Virus record (IMG/VR): IMGVR_UViG_3300024259_002152
Coordinates: 186,001 to 250,000 of that record
Reading direction: 5' to 3' (one strand)
Source of the DNA: a virus
DNA length: 64,000 nucleotides
The notes under the pieces are model-generated. The model was not told where the DNA came from. It did no database searches and saw only the letters and a list, made by a program, of their open reading frames with translations. This document shows positions 1 through 8,630 of the stretch, piece by piece; positions within the stretch are counted from its first letter, which is position 1, and the number at the start of each line of letters is the position of its first letter. Both the position numbers and the translations under genes were made by a program.

Positions 1-1
1 A

Positions 2-115
2 TCAATAAAGATTAGGTCGAAGGGTGACGAGTTGGTTAGAGCTTTTACTGTTATCAGGGGAGAAGATTTTAAAAAGGTTATAGAACCATTCATAAAGGTG
101 CGAAATGATATTTAA
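2..115 (+). CDS. C-terminal fragment of an upstream gene (unidentified)
   Basis: An open frame enters from the left edge and ends with TAA, giving the last ~37 residues (ending ...KVRNDI). Its stop overlaps the start of the NeuC-like gene by 11 nt, so the two are probably co-translated. The fragment is too short to identify. Because NeuB-type synthases often precede neuC, a sugar-acid synthase is one possibility, but nothing in these residues proves it. Confidence 0.6.
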   Translation, partial: SIKIRSKGDELVRAFTVIRGEDFKKVIEPFIKVRNDI

Positions 116-1238
116 AAAAATATGTTATATTACTTCCAGCCGTTCTGATTATGCTAAAGTAAAAAATCTTCTAAAACAAATAAACGAGGACGATGAGTTT
201 GAGCTGTACATAATAGCCACTAGCGCTCAAATTAAACAAAGATTTGGAGATGGTGTTCAAGAATTAATTGATGATGGTTTAACAATACATAAAAGAGTTG
301 ATTGTATGGTTGAGGGAGACAATAGGCTTGCAATGTTAAAATCATCAGCCATGGAAATATATGAATTAACGAATATTATAGATGAATTAAAACCTGATCT
401 TGGCCTAGTAGTTGGAGATCGTTTTGATATGTTGACTTCTGTATATGTTCTTTCTATGATGAATATACCAATTGCCCATATACAGGGGGGAGAAAAAACA
501 GGAACGATAGATGATGTTATAAGGGATGTTATGACCAAATTTGCTCATATCCATTTTGTTTCAAATGAAGATGCTAGGCAAAGAGTTGAGTCTTTATCGG
601 AAGATAGACAATACATTTATAATGTCGGTTGTCCTAGCTTTGATTATATAAAAAGTTTAGATATACCTGACGATATTGATTATAATATTTTATTGCCTTT
701 TTGTAAAGACGATATTGATATTAGTAAAAAAGATGATTATTTTATTGTAATCGTACACCCAAACGTGGCGATAGAAGAAGATATAGATATGAAAATAATC
801 TTAGATGCATTAGATAATTTTGAGAATAAAAAAGCTATTTTTTATCCAAATACAGATCCATTTCATCAAAAGATTATTAATGCTATTAATAGAAAACACG
901 ATTATATGAAATTTAAACATATCTCTATGGAATGTTTTATGATGTTACTTAAACATTGCAAATGTATGATTGGTAATTCAAGTAGTGGTATCCGAGAAAC
1001 GTGTTTTTTTGGTGTTCCAACAGTTAATATAGGTAGAAGGCAAGAAGGTAGACTGAGTGGAAAGAATGTAGTTAATGTTAAATGCTCTGAGGACGACATC
1101 GTTAGTGGAATAAAATCAGTTTATAATAAAACTTTTGAGCCAGAATATCTTTATGGTAATGGGGCTTCAAGTGATAAGATTGTGGATATTTTGAAATCTT
1201 ATGATAATTTTGAATATAAAAATATATGTATTAAATAA
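105..1238 (+). CDS. neuC: UDP-N-acetylglucosamine 2-epimerase, hydrolysing type (NeuC family)
   Basis: This is a 377-residue GT-B-fold epimerase. Hydrolysing members convert UDP-GlcNAc (or a diacetamido analogue) to a free 2-epimer for sialic or legionaminic acid synthesis in the cytoplasm. Visible family marks are an N-terminal SSRSDY motif, GDRFDM near residue 104, IAHIQGGEKTGTID near 123-136 and GNSSSGIRE near 290, the last being the UDP-binding segment. Length matches the family. The gene abuts a cytidylyltransferase of the NeuA fold one base downstream, so the pair could make and activate a nonulosonic acid; the condensing NeuB enzyme is not visible in the window. The exact substrate is inferred, the family is clear. 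Confidence 0.9.
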   Translation: MIFKKICYITSSRSDYAKVKNLLKQINEDDEFELYIIATSAQIKQRFGDGVQELIDDGLTIHKRVDCMVEGDNRLAMLKSSAMEIYELTNIIDELKPDLGLVVGDRFDMLTSVYVLSMMNIPIAHIQGGEKTGTIDDVIRDVMTKFAHIHFVSNEDARQRVESLSEDRQYIYNVGCPSFDYIKSLDIPDDIDYNILLPFCKDDIDISKKDDYFIVIVHPNVAIEEDIDMKIILDALDNFENKKAIFYPNTDPFHQKIINAINRKHDYMKFKHISMECFMMLLKHCKCMIGNSSSGIRETCFFGVPTVNIGRRQEGRLSGKNVVNVKCSEDDIVSGIKSVYNKTFEPEYLYGNGASSDKIVDILKSYDNFEYKNICIK

Positions 1239-1901
1239 ATGAAAACACTGGCAATATATTTAAATGTTAGAAAAAATAGTTCTAGATGCAAAAATAAACT
1301 TCTTAAATTTTTTGCAGGAACATGTTTGTTCGATATCGCCTTAAAGAAGCTAGAACAAGTGAGGTCGGATGAAAAATTTGTTTGTGCTTATGATAGAGAG
1401 TTTTTTGAATATCAACATAATTCTTCTATTAAACATTATGTTAGAAGTAAAGAATCTGTATCTATTGATGGGCCATTAACAAAAGTATTTGAATGTTATA
1501 ATTCTTTTCAGTCTGACTATGTTATGTTTCTCAATCCTTCTCATGCCCATTTAAGAGTAGATACGATACAATCTGCTGTAGATTTTTTTAAAGCATCTAA
1601 TTATGAGTCCATGACATCTGTAGAAAAGATTAATGACTGGATATTTGATAATGATGGGAAGTTATTATATCCTTCTGATTTGGCCCATGGAGATACTAAA
1701 AGAACAGATCCTTCATATAGGGCTGCACATGCTTTTCATATATATAGTAGAAAAAGATTTATAGATAATAATGGATTGATATGGCCATGGCTGAAAAATG
1801 ATCCTCATTTATTTGAAATATCAAAGATAGAATCTTTGGATGTTGATGATGAGGTTGATTTTAAAATTAGTGAGTCTGTATACCTAGCGCATCTCGATTA
1901 A
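1239..1901 (+). CDS. acylneuraminate cytidylyltransferase-like protein (NeuA fold)
   Basis: This 220-residue protein starts directly after the neuC-like stop. It opens with a variant of the nucleotide-binding loop of CMP-sialate synthetases (NVRKNSSRCKNKLL at ~9-22, compare the usual ARxxSxRxxxKN) and has VMFLNPSHAHLR near 98, the place where the family has a YVxLQPTSPLR-type segment. A late DVDDEVDF motif matches the family's D(I/T)xxDxD metal/end motif. It probably activates a sugar acid with CTP. The first loop is divergent, so the substrate may be unusual. Its 3' end overlaps the convergent minus-strand gene by 35 nt. Confidence 0.72.
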   Translation: MKTLAIYLNVRKNSSRCKNKLLKFFAGTCLFDIALKKLEQVRSDEKFVCAYDREFFEYQHNSSIKHYVRSKESVSIDGPLTKVFECYNSFQSDYVMFLNPSHAHLRVDTIQSAVDFFKASNYESMTSVEKINDWIFDNDGKLLYPSDLAHGDTKRTDPSYRAAHAFHIYSRKRFIDNNGLIWPWLKNDPHLFEISKIESLDVDDEVDFKISESVYLAHLD

Positions 1902-2511
1902 GATTCCAAAACTGATCTTGTTGATATGAGTATATTTTTATATCTTTGTTTATTAAATATACCAAAATTAATTTAAGAAATTTTCTGCTTCTATTTGTTT
2001 TTTCGATGCCTATTTCTTTATCAGCCCCATTGAAATGATGCATAGTTGTCTCTGTAGGTCCATCAAAACCTATTATATGAATATTTTTTGGTTGAAAAAA
2101 TACAGACGACAATAGACAGGCAAAGCCAGACCCTCCTGTTTTATGATTTATATACCCGTTTTGATTAATGTTTATTGTTTTAGTACTTTTAACTTTGTGA
2201 TTATAGTTAAGTAAATAAACGTGGGTTTTGTCTATTTTTTCAGGTACTTTTATTTTTGGGCCAACTATAATATGGTGAGATTCTCCTGGTTTATGAGTTT
2301 TAAGATATTGTTTAAAGAATATCTTATCTAGGAAAAGCATATAATCTACTTCTTTGGTTATCGGAGCTTTACGATTGGAGGATATAGAAGTTGTTTCTTT
2401 ATTATTTAATAAAGTTTCTATTTGTTTCCGATAAATAAGTGATGACGGACCTCCTCCTATGATGATTAAATTATCATAATTAGGAGTAGTATCAAAATTT
2501 AATATTTTCAT
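1867..2511 (-). CDS. DUF115/MptE-like or GT42-like Rossmann protein
   Basis: This 214-residue protein is the only minus-strand gene of the sugar region. It has an N-terminal IIIGGGPSS loop (residues ~16-24) and a later GSGFACLLSS...IHIIGFDGP block (~126-150). That pattern, a glycine loop plus a serine-rich helix followed by a strand ending in GxD, is shared by GT42 sialyltransferases and the DUF115/MptE motility-accessory glycosylation proteins. No clear Shine-Dalgarno sequence precedes its ATG, which lies 17 nt from the divergent start of the next gene. The position next to neuC/neuA-like genes makes a sialic-acid-type transferase attractive. The function is inferred. Confidence 0.6.
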   Translation of the reverse strand: MKILNFDTTPNYDNLIIIGGGPSSLIYRKQIETLLNNKETTSISSNRKAPITKEVDYMLFLDKIFFKQYLKTHKPGESHHIIVGPKIKVPEKIDKTHVYLLNYNHKVKSTKTININQNGYINHKTGGSGFACLLSSVFFQPKNIHIIGFDGPTETTMHHFNGADKEIGIEKTNRSRKFLKLILVYLINKDIKIYSYQQDQFWNLNRDALGIQTH

Positions 2512-2528
2512 AAATATAAGGAATAAGT

Positions 2529-3293
2529 ATGTTATCTTTTAATAAGTATCGACAAAAATCTATCCTTTTCATAGGACCGGGAGAATCAAAACAATATATA
2601 GATATGGAAAAGGCAATGGGAGATTCAGATTATACTGCTAGTCTTAATGATGGTATTTTAGATTATTTGACGGATTTTTATTTTGTAGGAGAAAAATTCA
2701 TATATGATTATGTAGAAAAAAAAGCTGTGTCTTCTTTTTTTGACACAACAGAAAAAATCTTTTTGGGTCTTCATAAGGCTCATAAAACAAGGATTGATCG
2801 TGAGTATTTTGATAATAAACAAAATAATAAGACATTTCATTTTGTAAAATCCATATCAGCATTAAAAGAAGTTTATTCTTATAATCTGGATTTAATTAGA
2901 AGTTTCAATAAGAAGAATATGAGAGTTTTATCTAATTTGTTGAATCATTTTCCATGTAAAAAATGGGAATATATTAGAGCTAGAACTCTGGCAAATTCTT
3001 TACAAATTTTATATAATTTGGGTTTTGAAGAAGTTAGGTTAATAGGATTTATGGATTCTTTTAAGTTTACTAGGCAAAATTATGAAAATCAAAAAGGATA
3101 TATAAAAGAAGCCAGAAAAAAAATAAAAGTTGCTTCTCCTCAAGATAGAAATGAAACAGAATTGAAAACTAGTTTTGAATATCAGGCCCAAATACTTAAA
3201 ACAGTAGATTATGTTTATAAGCTAAATAAAAGGAGAATTTACAATATGTGTCCAAAGGAGAAAAGTCCTCAAAATATATTAGATTATAAATAA
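2529..3293 (+). CDS. DUF115/MptE-like Rossmann protein, possible glycosyltransferase
   Basis: A 254-residue protein with an AAGGA ribosome site 7-10 nt before ATG. The N-terminus has ILFIGPGESKQY (~12-23) and the C-terminal half has ARTLANSLQILYNLGFEEVRLIGFMDS-like spacing (~151-177), the same glycine-loop and serine-helix/GxD arrangement as in its divergent neighbour. It therefore seems to belong to the same broad superfamily as the genes at 1867-2511 and 24521-25360. The middle part is lysine-rich and unrecognised. A role in handling or transferring a nucleotide-activated sugar is likely from context but not shown by catalytic residues. Confidence 0.5.
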   Translation: MLSFNKYRQKSILFIGPGESKQYIDMEKAMGDSDYTASLNDGILDYLTDFYFVGEKFIYDYVEKKAVSSFFDTTEKIFLGLHKAHKTRIDREYFDNKQNNKTFHFVKSISALKEVYSYNLDLIRSFNKKNMRVLSNLLNHFPCKKWEYIRARTLANSLQILYNLGFEEVRLIGFMDSFKFTRQNYENQKGYIKEARKKIKVASPQDRNETELKTSFEYQAQILKTVDYVYKLNKRRIYNMCPKEKSPQNILDYK

Positions 3294-3310
3294 GTTGGGA
3301 GAACAATAAA

Positions 3311-4078
3311 ATGAAAGAAACATATATAGGGATTATACCTGCCAGATACCAGTCATCTAGATTTCCAGGAAAACCGTTATGTGATATTTTTGGTAAACCT
3401 ATGATTCAAAGAGTTTATGGGTCAATTATCGATTGGGATAAATGGAAAGCTGTTTATGTGGCTACCGATAATTTGCAAATTAAAGAAAAATGTGACGAAT
3501 TACAAATACCAGTGATCATGACTAAAGATACTCATACAGATTGTTTAGACAGGGCGGCAGAAGTTGCTGAATATTTAGAATCTAATAATAAAGGAGCAGA
3601 TAAATATATCGTTATTCAAGGAGACGAACCATTATTTAATGTAGATACTCTTAATACAGATTTATCCCCTTCTATTGTTAATTTCTATACTGAAGTACAT
3701 GATACATGTGATAAATATGATAGCAACGCTGTTAAGGTAGTTGTTTCTCGTAACGACAAGGCTCTTTATTTCTCGAGATATTCTATTCCCTATCATGATG
3801 AAAAGACAAAAAGGACTAACGATGAAGCAATTATTTTGAAACAAATAGGAGTTTATATGTTTACTGGGGAAATGTTAAAACTTTATAATGGTTTAAAGCA
3901 ATCTCCATTAGAGAATATGGAGGGTATAGGTTTAAATAGATTGTTGGAAAATGATATTGAAATTTATATGAGATATACTAAACATGATAGTATTAGCGTA
4001 GATACTCCTGAAGATAGAGACAGAATTGTAAAATTAATTAAACAATATCATTCTGATGGAGACTCTCATCTCGAATAA
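3311..4078 (+). CDS. kdsB: 3-deoxy-manno-octulosonate cytidylyltransferase (CMP-Kdo synthetase)
   Basis: A 255-residue protein of the expected KdsB length (~250). It carries the signature PARYQSSRFPGKPL (residues ~10-23), the metal/CMP-binding QGDEPL (~102-107), an RNDKALYFSRYSIPY-type segment (~145-160) and the C-terminal SVDTPEDRDR (~233-242). The reaction is CTP + Kdo to CMP-Kdo + PPi, which activates Kdo for lipopolysaccharide core or capsule linkers, so the phage or its host lineage is likely tied to Gram-negative-type envelopes. It sits in the plus-strand run after a DUF115-like gene with an 18 nt gap and a GGGAGAA ribosome site. The family call is firm. Confidence 0.93.
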   Translation: MKETYIGIIPARYQSSRFPGKPLCDIFGKPMIQRVYGSIIDWDKWKAVYVATDNLQIKEKCDELQIPVIMTKDTHTDCLDRAAEVAEYLESNNKGADKYIVIQGDEPLFNVDTLNTDLSPSIVNFYTEVHDTCDKYDSNAVKVVVSRNDKALYFSRYSIPYHDEKTKRTNDEAIILKQIGVYMFTGEMLKLYNGLKQSPLENMEGIGLNRLLENDIEIYMRYTKHDSISVDTPEDRDRIVKLIKQYHSDGDSHLE

Positions 4079-4093
4079 ATCAGAGGTATTGGA

Positions 4094-4207
4094 ATGGGAA
4101 AAATATGGAGTGAAGTTATCAATAAGTTAAATCTGAAAAAAGTTGAGGAAAATGGTAGGGCAAATTTATATGGAAAAAGTTACTTTCACTACTACATCTT
4201 GTTGTAG
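4094..4207 (+). CDS. possible 37-residue leader ORF
   Basis: An ATG with AGAGG about 9 nt upstream opens a 37-codon frame (MGKIWSEVINKLNL...) that overlaps the start of the next gene in another frame. It has no recognised homologue and could be a translated leader coupling expression of the downstream glycosyltransferase-like gene, or chance. Confidence 0.25.
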   Translation: MGKIWSEVINKLNLKKVEENGRANLYGKSYFHYYILL

Positions 4208-4871
4208 AAGCGATTTACTCTATGAGACTTATAGTAGTTTTGTAAAGAATTTTGAAGGAATAGATTTTAATAAATCTATTTTATTTTTGAATCTAGATTA
4301 TTATGATGGTATAGGAGATATAGACAAAAGTATTACCGTGGCAAAGCAATTTTTTGGTGATGTAGTTCATAATATATCTGATGAGCCTAATTTTGCTAAA
4401 GCCGTTAAGTGGTGTTGGAGGCATAATTTTGATACTTCATATGTTTTTCATTTAGAGGAAGACTGGAAATTATTATCAAAAATTCATATAGAAAATATGA
4501 TTAATATTCTAGAAGGTGAAGATAAAAGTGTAATGAATGTAAGATTGAGACATCGGGGGAGGCTTCCAGAAGGTCGTTCTTCTGATATTACATTGTCTCC
4601 TTCATTATTTAAGAAAGAATTTTTAGAAATATGTGATTATATGCCCGATATATTTAATCCAGAAAAAGTAATAAGTAGATCATATTGCCTTGCAAGAAAA
4701 AAAATGTGTTCTATCTTAGAATTAGCTGTTATCAATTCTTATGTATTTACAAATTTAAATACTAATCTGGGTGAAAAAAATAATAGTATTGTAGAAGATA
4801 TAGGTAGATTATGGAAGAATGAGAATAAAATATATTTACATCCTAAGGGCACAGGATGGAGATTAGGGTAG
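4170..4871 (+). CDS. GT-A-type glycosyltransferase-like protein
   Basis: The preferred start is ATG 4170 (233 residues, MEKVTFTTTSCCRSD...) because AGGG lies 9 nt upstream; TTG 4143 and ATG 4152 are in-frame alternatives. The layout resembles family-2 glycosyltransferases: an initial strand (VTFTTTSCCRSDLL), an A-K-A-V-K-W helix near 80, and YVFHLEEDWKLL (~95-106) where the DxD metal motif of GT-A enzymes would fall, here as EED. It would transfer a sugar from a nucleotide donor in the cytoplasm. The acceptor and donor are unknown. It is followed by a 102 nt spacer with weak hairpins. Confidence 0.55.
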   Translation: MEKVTFTTTSCCRSDLLYETYSSFVKNFEGIDFNKSILFLNLDYYDGIGDIDKSITVAKQFFGDVVHNISDEPNFAKAVKWCWRHNFDTSYVFHLEEDWKLLSKIHIENMINILEGEDKSVMNVRLRHRGRLPEGRSSDITLSPSLFKKEFLEICDYMPDIFNPEKVISRSYCLARKKMCSILELAVINSYVFTNLNTNLGEKNNSIVEDIGRLWKNENKIYLHPKGTGWRLG

Positions 4872-4973
4872 GTATTTTAATTAGAAAAATACAGTAATAG
4901 ATGAAAAAATTCGATAAGAGAATGTTCTTTCATAAAAATATGAACATCTAATTGATGAGAGGGAAGTTTAAGA
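4872..4973 (+). other. 102 nt intergenic spacer with two weak inverted repeats
   Basis: The spacer has two AT-rich hairpins: GTATTTT/AAAATAC (4872-4892) directly after the upstream stop, and ATGTTC/GAACAT (4922-4947). Neither is followed by a U-tract, so they are not convincing terminators. AGGGAAG at ~4961-4967 serves as the ribosome site of the next gene. Confidence 0.35.
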
Positions 4974-5954
4974 ATGCATTTAAAAGTATTGTGTTTATCT
5001 TCTTTTAAAAAGGGAACCGCTCTTACTAATTTGATAAATATGACTCATTATAATCATCCTGAAGTAGAATTTATTTCTTATGAGCATGGACAGAAAGGGC
5101 ATGTTTGGCTAGGGAATAACACAACCCTATTTGAAGGGGAATCAAAAATAAGAAAAGTTGTTTTTGTTTGTTCTGTTCCAACTATCAGAAAACGCAATAG
5201 AATGGATGGTTGGGAGAATATGGATCATGTTGTATATCTTTCTGATTTTTGTAAAAATATTATTGAATCTGATCATAAATCAAACAGTAACTCTAAACTT
5301 TTATTTTTTGGTGGGCTTCCTGTCGATAATGATTTAAATCCTATAGATAAGCCTCGACACATTGATGGTCCCATTCAATTTATAGCTATAGCTAAATGGT
5401 ATAAAAGACGCTACAAAAGGCTTAAGCAGATAATTAAGCTTTATAATAGTTATTTGAAAAAAGAATATCCTGGTTCTATATTAAATATTATTGGGGCTGA
5501 AGATTACAGGAAAGACGGAAACATACACTACTATAAAAAATCTTTTCATAACAAAAAATTAATAGATATTTTTAAAAAATCTCATATTCAATTAACTCCT
5601 ACTCCATTTGATACTGGTCCAAAAACTATAGCAGAATCTCTTCACTATAGAGTCCCGTTTATTTGTAGTAACAATTGTGCTGGAATAGAATATATAAAAG
5701 TTTTGGGTAAGTGCGGAATAGAGGTCGATACGGACCCCTATATATCTAGTTTGAGCGATTATAATAAATATCAACCACTCTCTATGGTATCAAAAAATAA
5801 ATTTCATGCTAGACCCATTCCTTATGAAGATTATTTTGAAGCAGTTAAGCAAATAATTAATAATTTTGAAGAGTATACTTCTTGGCAGTGGAATGATAAA
5901 TTTAATTATACAAAACAATCAGATAGTTTATACAATATACTCAAAGGCAAATAA
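4974..5954 (+). CDS. glycosyltransferase, GT-B fold (family 4-like)
   Basis: A 326-residue protein. The C-terminal half shows the GT4 donor-binding design: LNIIGAED (~166), SHIQLTPTPFDTGPKTIAESLHYRVP (~203-228, where family 4 has the E-x7-E region; here GPKTIAE) followed by CAGIEYI. The N-terminal half begins LKVLCLSSFKKG and includes a VYLSDFCKNII segment. It likely uses a nucleotide sugar to extend an oligosaccharide. AGGGAAG lies ahead of the ATG and the next gene starts at the following base, so this is one operon with the methyltransferase downstream. Confidence 0.72.
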   Translation: MHLKVLCLSSFKKGTALTNLINMTHYNHPEVEFISYEHGQKGHVWLGNNTTLFEGESKIRKVVFVCSVPTIRKRNRMDGWENMDHVVYLSDFCKNIIESDHKSNSNSKLLFFGGLPVDNDLNPIDKPRHIDGPIQFIAIAKWYKRRYKRLKQIIKLYNSYLKKEYPGSILNIIGAEDYRKDGNIHYYKKSFHNKKLIDIFKKSHIQLTPTPFDTGPKTIAESLHYRVPFICSNNCAGIEYIKVLGKCGIEVDTDPYISSLSDYNKYQPLSMVSKNKFHARPIPYEDYFEAVKQIINNFEEYTSWQWNDKFNYTKQSDSLYNILKGK

Positions 5955-6572
5955 ATGGAAAAAATAAAATTAACAGAACATGACAAGAGAGAGCTTTTAA
6001 AGATAGTTAAACTTACTAATAAAAAAAATAGAACAAGTCCATATCAAGCTATCGGAGATTTAAAAGGAACAAGAAAAACAGAATTTAGATACAAATTCAT
6101 GAATTTACCAGAGGATTTTGAAGGTAAATCAGTATTAGATATAGGATGTAATTTAGGGGCTATGTCATACATGGCTAAACAGAGAGGAGCAGGGAGGGTC
6201 GTTGGTATTGATTATAATACAACTCTTTTAGAAACATCATCTAGCATATTTAAAAGACACAATTATGATATATCCCTTATTGGTTACGATTTGAACACAC
6301 AAGGATTTGAGCCATTGGTAAAAATTTTGAGAGAAGAGAAATTCGATTATATATTTGCTTTATCAATTTATCATCATGTTGATGATAAGAAAGTTTTATG
6401 GAATATAATTAACAATTACTGTAGTGATATTTGTTGGTTTGAAGGGCATAAGAGAAATACTAAAGAAGAATTGGAAAAAGAGTTATTATCTAATCTTCAC
6501 GCAAAAAAAATAGAATTCATAGGAAATATAAAAGATCATGTTCGTAGATCAATTTTTAAATGCGTATTTTAG
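5955..6572 (+). CDS. class I SAM-dependent methyltransferase
   Basis: A 205-residue protein with the SAM-binding motif I VLDIGCNLGAMS (~59-70), an acidic residue at the end of strand 2 (VGIDYN, ~86-91) and a motif IV region FDYIFALSIYHHV (~129-141). It starts one base after the glycosyltransferase stop and overlaps the candidate upstream start of the next gene. It probably methylates a sugar or glycolipid made by this cassette. The acceptor cannot be read from the sequence. Confidence 0.8.
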   Translation: MEKIKLTEHDKRELLKIVKLTNKKNRTSPYQAIGDLKGTRKTEFRYKFMNLPEDFEGKSVLDIGCNLGAMSYMAKQRGAGRVVGIDYNTTLLETSSSIFKRHNYDISLIGYDLNTQGFEPLVKILREEKFDYIFALSIYHHVDDKKVLWNIINNYCSDICWFEGHKRNTKEELEKELLSNLHAKKIEFIGNIKDHVRRSIFKCVF

Positions 6573-6583
6573 AGAGCAAAAAA

Positions 6584-7180
6584 ATGAATAACGAAAGAAA
6601 AAGATTAAAACATCAAGCCAGATTAAAAAGAAGAGAAAAAAGGGCAAAAATATCAGCAAATATTCCTAAAGAAGTAAAAGTTATAGATATGCAATTAGTA
6701 TATTATCCATATCGTCAATGGCAAGATGCGTTTCAAAAATATTGGAGAGAAGGTGATGATACTGTTTTTAAAATCATAAATTCACCATGGGCTTTGTTTG
6801 TTGAAGATTATCTTATATCGGGAGATGAGATATTAAAAAATATAGATGATCATGTTGTTTCTAAATGGGGATTTGAAGCATTTGAAATAGCTAAAAAAAA
6901 TATAGATAATATTCATCCTAAGAAAATGGATAAAAAAAGTCATGCTCGAAGATCTGCAAATAGGTTGATCAATTTAACAAAAAGCATAAAAGAATATGGT
7001 TATTGCGGTGGAGCATATAATTCTAATGATAATCTTATTAATGTTATAAAGAATTATATAGCACCTAACGGAAATAAAGGGTTCAAATTATTATATGGTA
7101 ATCGTAGAGCAGCAGTTTGTTCTGGCTTGGGTATGAAAAAAATAAAAGTTAGATGTTGGGACTATTATAAAACTAGTTAA
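6584..7180 (+). CDS. ParB-like (sulfiredoxin/ParB fold) domain protein
   Basis: ATG 6584 is preferred over ATG 6560 because AGAGAG lies 7-12 nt before it; this gives 198 residues. The first 30 residues are very basic (KRLKHQARLKRREKRAK). The C-terminus reads LTKSIKEYGY...GFKLLYGNRRAAVCSGLGMKK and IKVRCW, which matches the ParB-like pattern (sIxexG ... G.hR..A...lG...I.v). Proteins of this fold may bind nucleotides, cut DNA or act as kinases. Embedded in a sugar cassette, it may have a nucleotide- or sugar-phosphate role rather than partitioning. The aldo/keto reductase at 14232 has a similar tail. Confidence 0.55.
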   Translation: MNNERKRLKHQARLKRREKRAKISANIPKEVKVIDMQLVYYPYRQWQDAFQKYWREGDDTVFKIINSPWALFVEDYLISGDEILKNIDDHVVSKWGFEAFEIAKKNIDNIHPKKMDKKSHARRSANRLINLTKSIKEYGYCGGAYNSNDNLINVIKNYIAPNGNKGFKLLYGNRRAAVCSGLGMKKIKVRCWDYYKTS

Positions 7181-7206
7181 GCAAAAATAATTATATAGTT
7201 ATACAA

Positions 7207-7620
7207 ATGAAAAATAAAAAAATAGTATTTACTAACGGATGTTTCGATATTATTCATAGAGGTCATATTGACTATTTAGAAGAAGCAAAAAAATTGGGAG
7301 ATATTCTTCTAATAGGTTTGAATAGTGATGAATCAGTGAGAAAATTAAAAGGTGAAAATAGACCTATTAATAATGAAGAGGATAGAAAAAAAGTTTTACT
7401 GGCTTTGAAAAGTGTAGATGAGGTTATTATTTTTAATGAGGAAGACCCCTTAGAATTAGTAAAACAAATAAAACCAGATGTCATTGTCAAGGGGGGCGAT
7501 TGGAAAATAGAAAATATGATTGGTGCTGATTTTGTGATAGAAAATGGAGGAGAAGCATATTCTTTACCTTTCTATGATGGATATTCAACTACTAACATAT
7601 TGAATAAAATGAAAGATTAA
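7207..7620 (+). CDS. hldE/rfaE2-like: D-glycero-beta-D-manno-heptose 1-phosphate adenylyltransferase-like
   Basis: A 137-residue single-domain nucleotidyltransferase, the size of stand-alone RfaE2 enzymes. It has FTNGCFDIIHRGH (~8-20; the HxGH-type motif is present as HRGH), GLNSDESVRKLKGENRP (~37-54), DRKKVL (~59-64) and VKGGDW (~94-99). The family transfers AMP (or CMP) to a sugar-1-phosphate, typically giving ADP-heptose for LPS core. No kinase half (RfaE1) is fused or seen nearby. With kdsB in the same run it points to inner-core-type sugar activation. Confidence 0.9.
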   Translation: MKNKKIVFTNGCFDIIHRGHIDYLEEAKKLGDILLIGLNSDESVRKLKGENRPINNEEDRKKVLLALKSVDEVIIFNEEDPLELVKQIKPDVIVKGGDWKIENMIGADFVIENGGEAYSLPFYDGYSTTNILNKMKD

Positions 7621-7663
7621 ATATGAATATTTTTATTGTTGATTGTTATGGAGGTTATTTATA

Positions 7664-8599
7664 ATGAATATATTAATAGGCACACATCCTTTTGGTCAGT
7701 GTGGAGAATTGCCAGTTAAACTGTTAAAAGAAACTGGATGGAATATAAAATATAATCCATTGGGGAGAAGATTAGAAGGTGATGAAGTAAAGGGTATGCT
7801 AAAAGGAATAGATGCTGTAATAGCTGGTACTGAACCTTATAATAAGGATACTATCCAATATGCTAAAGATTTGAAAGTTATTTCTAGAGCTGGTGTAGGA
7901 TTAGATAGTGTGGATTGTGAAGCATGTAAACAAAATAGAATTCAAGTAGCATACACTCCAGAAGCTCCGTCTGATTCCGTAGCAGATTTAACTATTGCTC
8001 AAATTTTTAATTTATTAAGGGGTTTACATCTTGCCAATCAATCGGCTAAAGATGGCGAGTGGGAAAGAATATTAGGTCTTTCTATTAAGCAGATTAATGT
8101 TGGGATACTAGGAGTGGGTAGAATAGGGGGTAGAGTTATTAATAGATTGAAACCTTTTGGTGCTAATATATTGGCTTGCGATATTGCTCCTAATAAGGAT
8201 ATAGATGGGGTTACATGGGTTGATAAAGAGGTTTTATTTGCGGAAAGCGATTTAATTTCTATTCATATTCCTTTGAATGAGGAAAATTATCATTTTATAA
8301 GCTCCAAAGAATTTGACATGATGAAAAAAGGAGCTTACATAATTAACACTTCGAGAGGTAGTATTATTAGAGAATCAGATCTTGAATCGTGTCTTGCAAA
8401 TAATCATTTGGCAGGAGCAGCATTAGATGTTTTTGAGAATGAACCTTATAGCGGGGTAATGCAAGACATGGACAATGTAATATTAACTGCTCATCTTGGA
8501 GCGTCCGATAGACGTTCGAAATACCTGATGGAATTAGGGGCAGTTGAGAATTGTGTAAATCTTCTTAGTGGTAATATTATTAAAGATATAGTTATATAA
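7664..8599 (+). CDS. D-isomer-specific 2-hydroxyacid dehydrogenase (SerA-like)
   Basis: ATG 7664 follows a strong GGAGG at 7650 and is chosen over the in-frame TTG 7643, giving 311 residues. The NAD loop is GILGVGRIGGRV (~142-153); the catalytic set is seen as an Arg in NTSRGSIIRE (~227-236) and the His in LTAHLGASDRRS (~278-289), with a Glu in the ENEP block between them. The family reduces or oxidises 2-hydroxyacids, e.g. 3-phosphoglycerate. In this setting it might make a hydroxyacid for decorating a sugar. The substrate is unknown. Confidence 0.85.
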   Translation: MNILIGTHPFGQCGELPVKLLKETGWNIKYNPLGRRLEGDEVKGMLKGIDAVIAGTEPYNKDTIQYAKDLKVISRAGVGLDSVDCEACKQNRIQVAYTPEAPSDSVADLTIAQIFNLLRGLHLANQSAKDGEWERILGLSIKQINVGILGVGRIGGRVINRLKPFGANILACDIAPNKDIDGVTWVDKEVLFAESDLISIHIPLNEENYHFISSKEFDMMKKGAYIINTSRGSIIRESDLESCLANNHLAGAALDVFENEPYSGVMQDMDNVILTAHLGASDRRSKYLMELGAVENCVNLLSGNIIKDIVI

Positions 8600-8630
8600 A
8601 AAATTAGTCTGATAAAACGAAAGATTAGAT

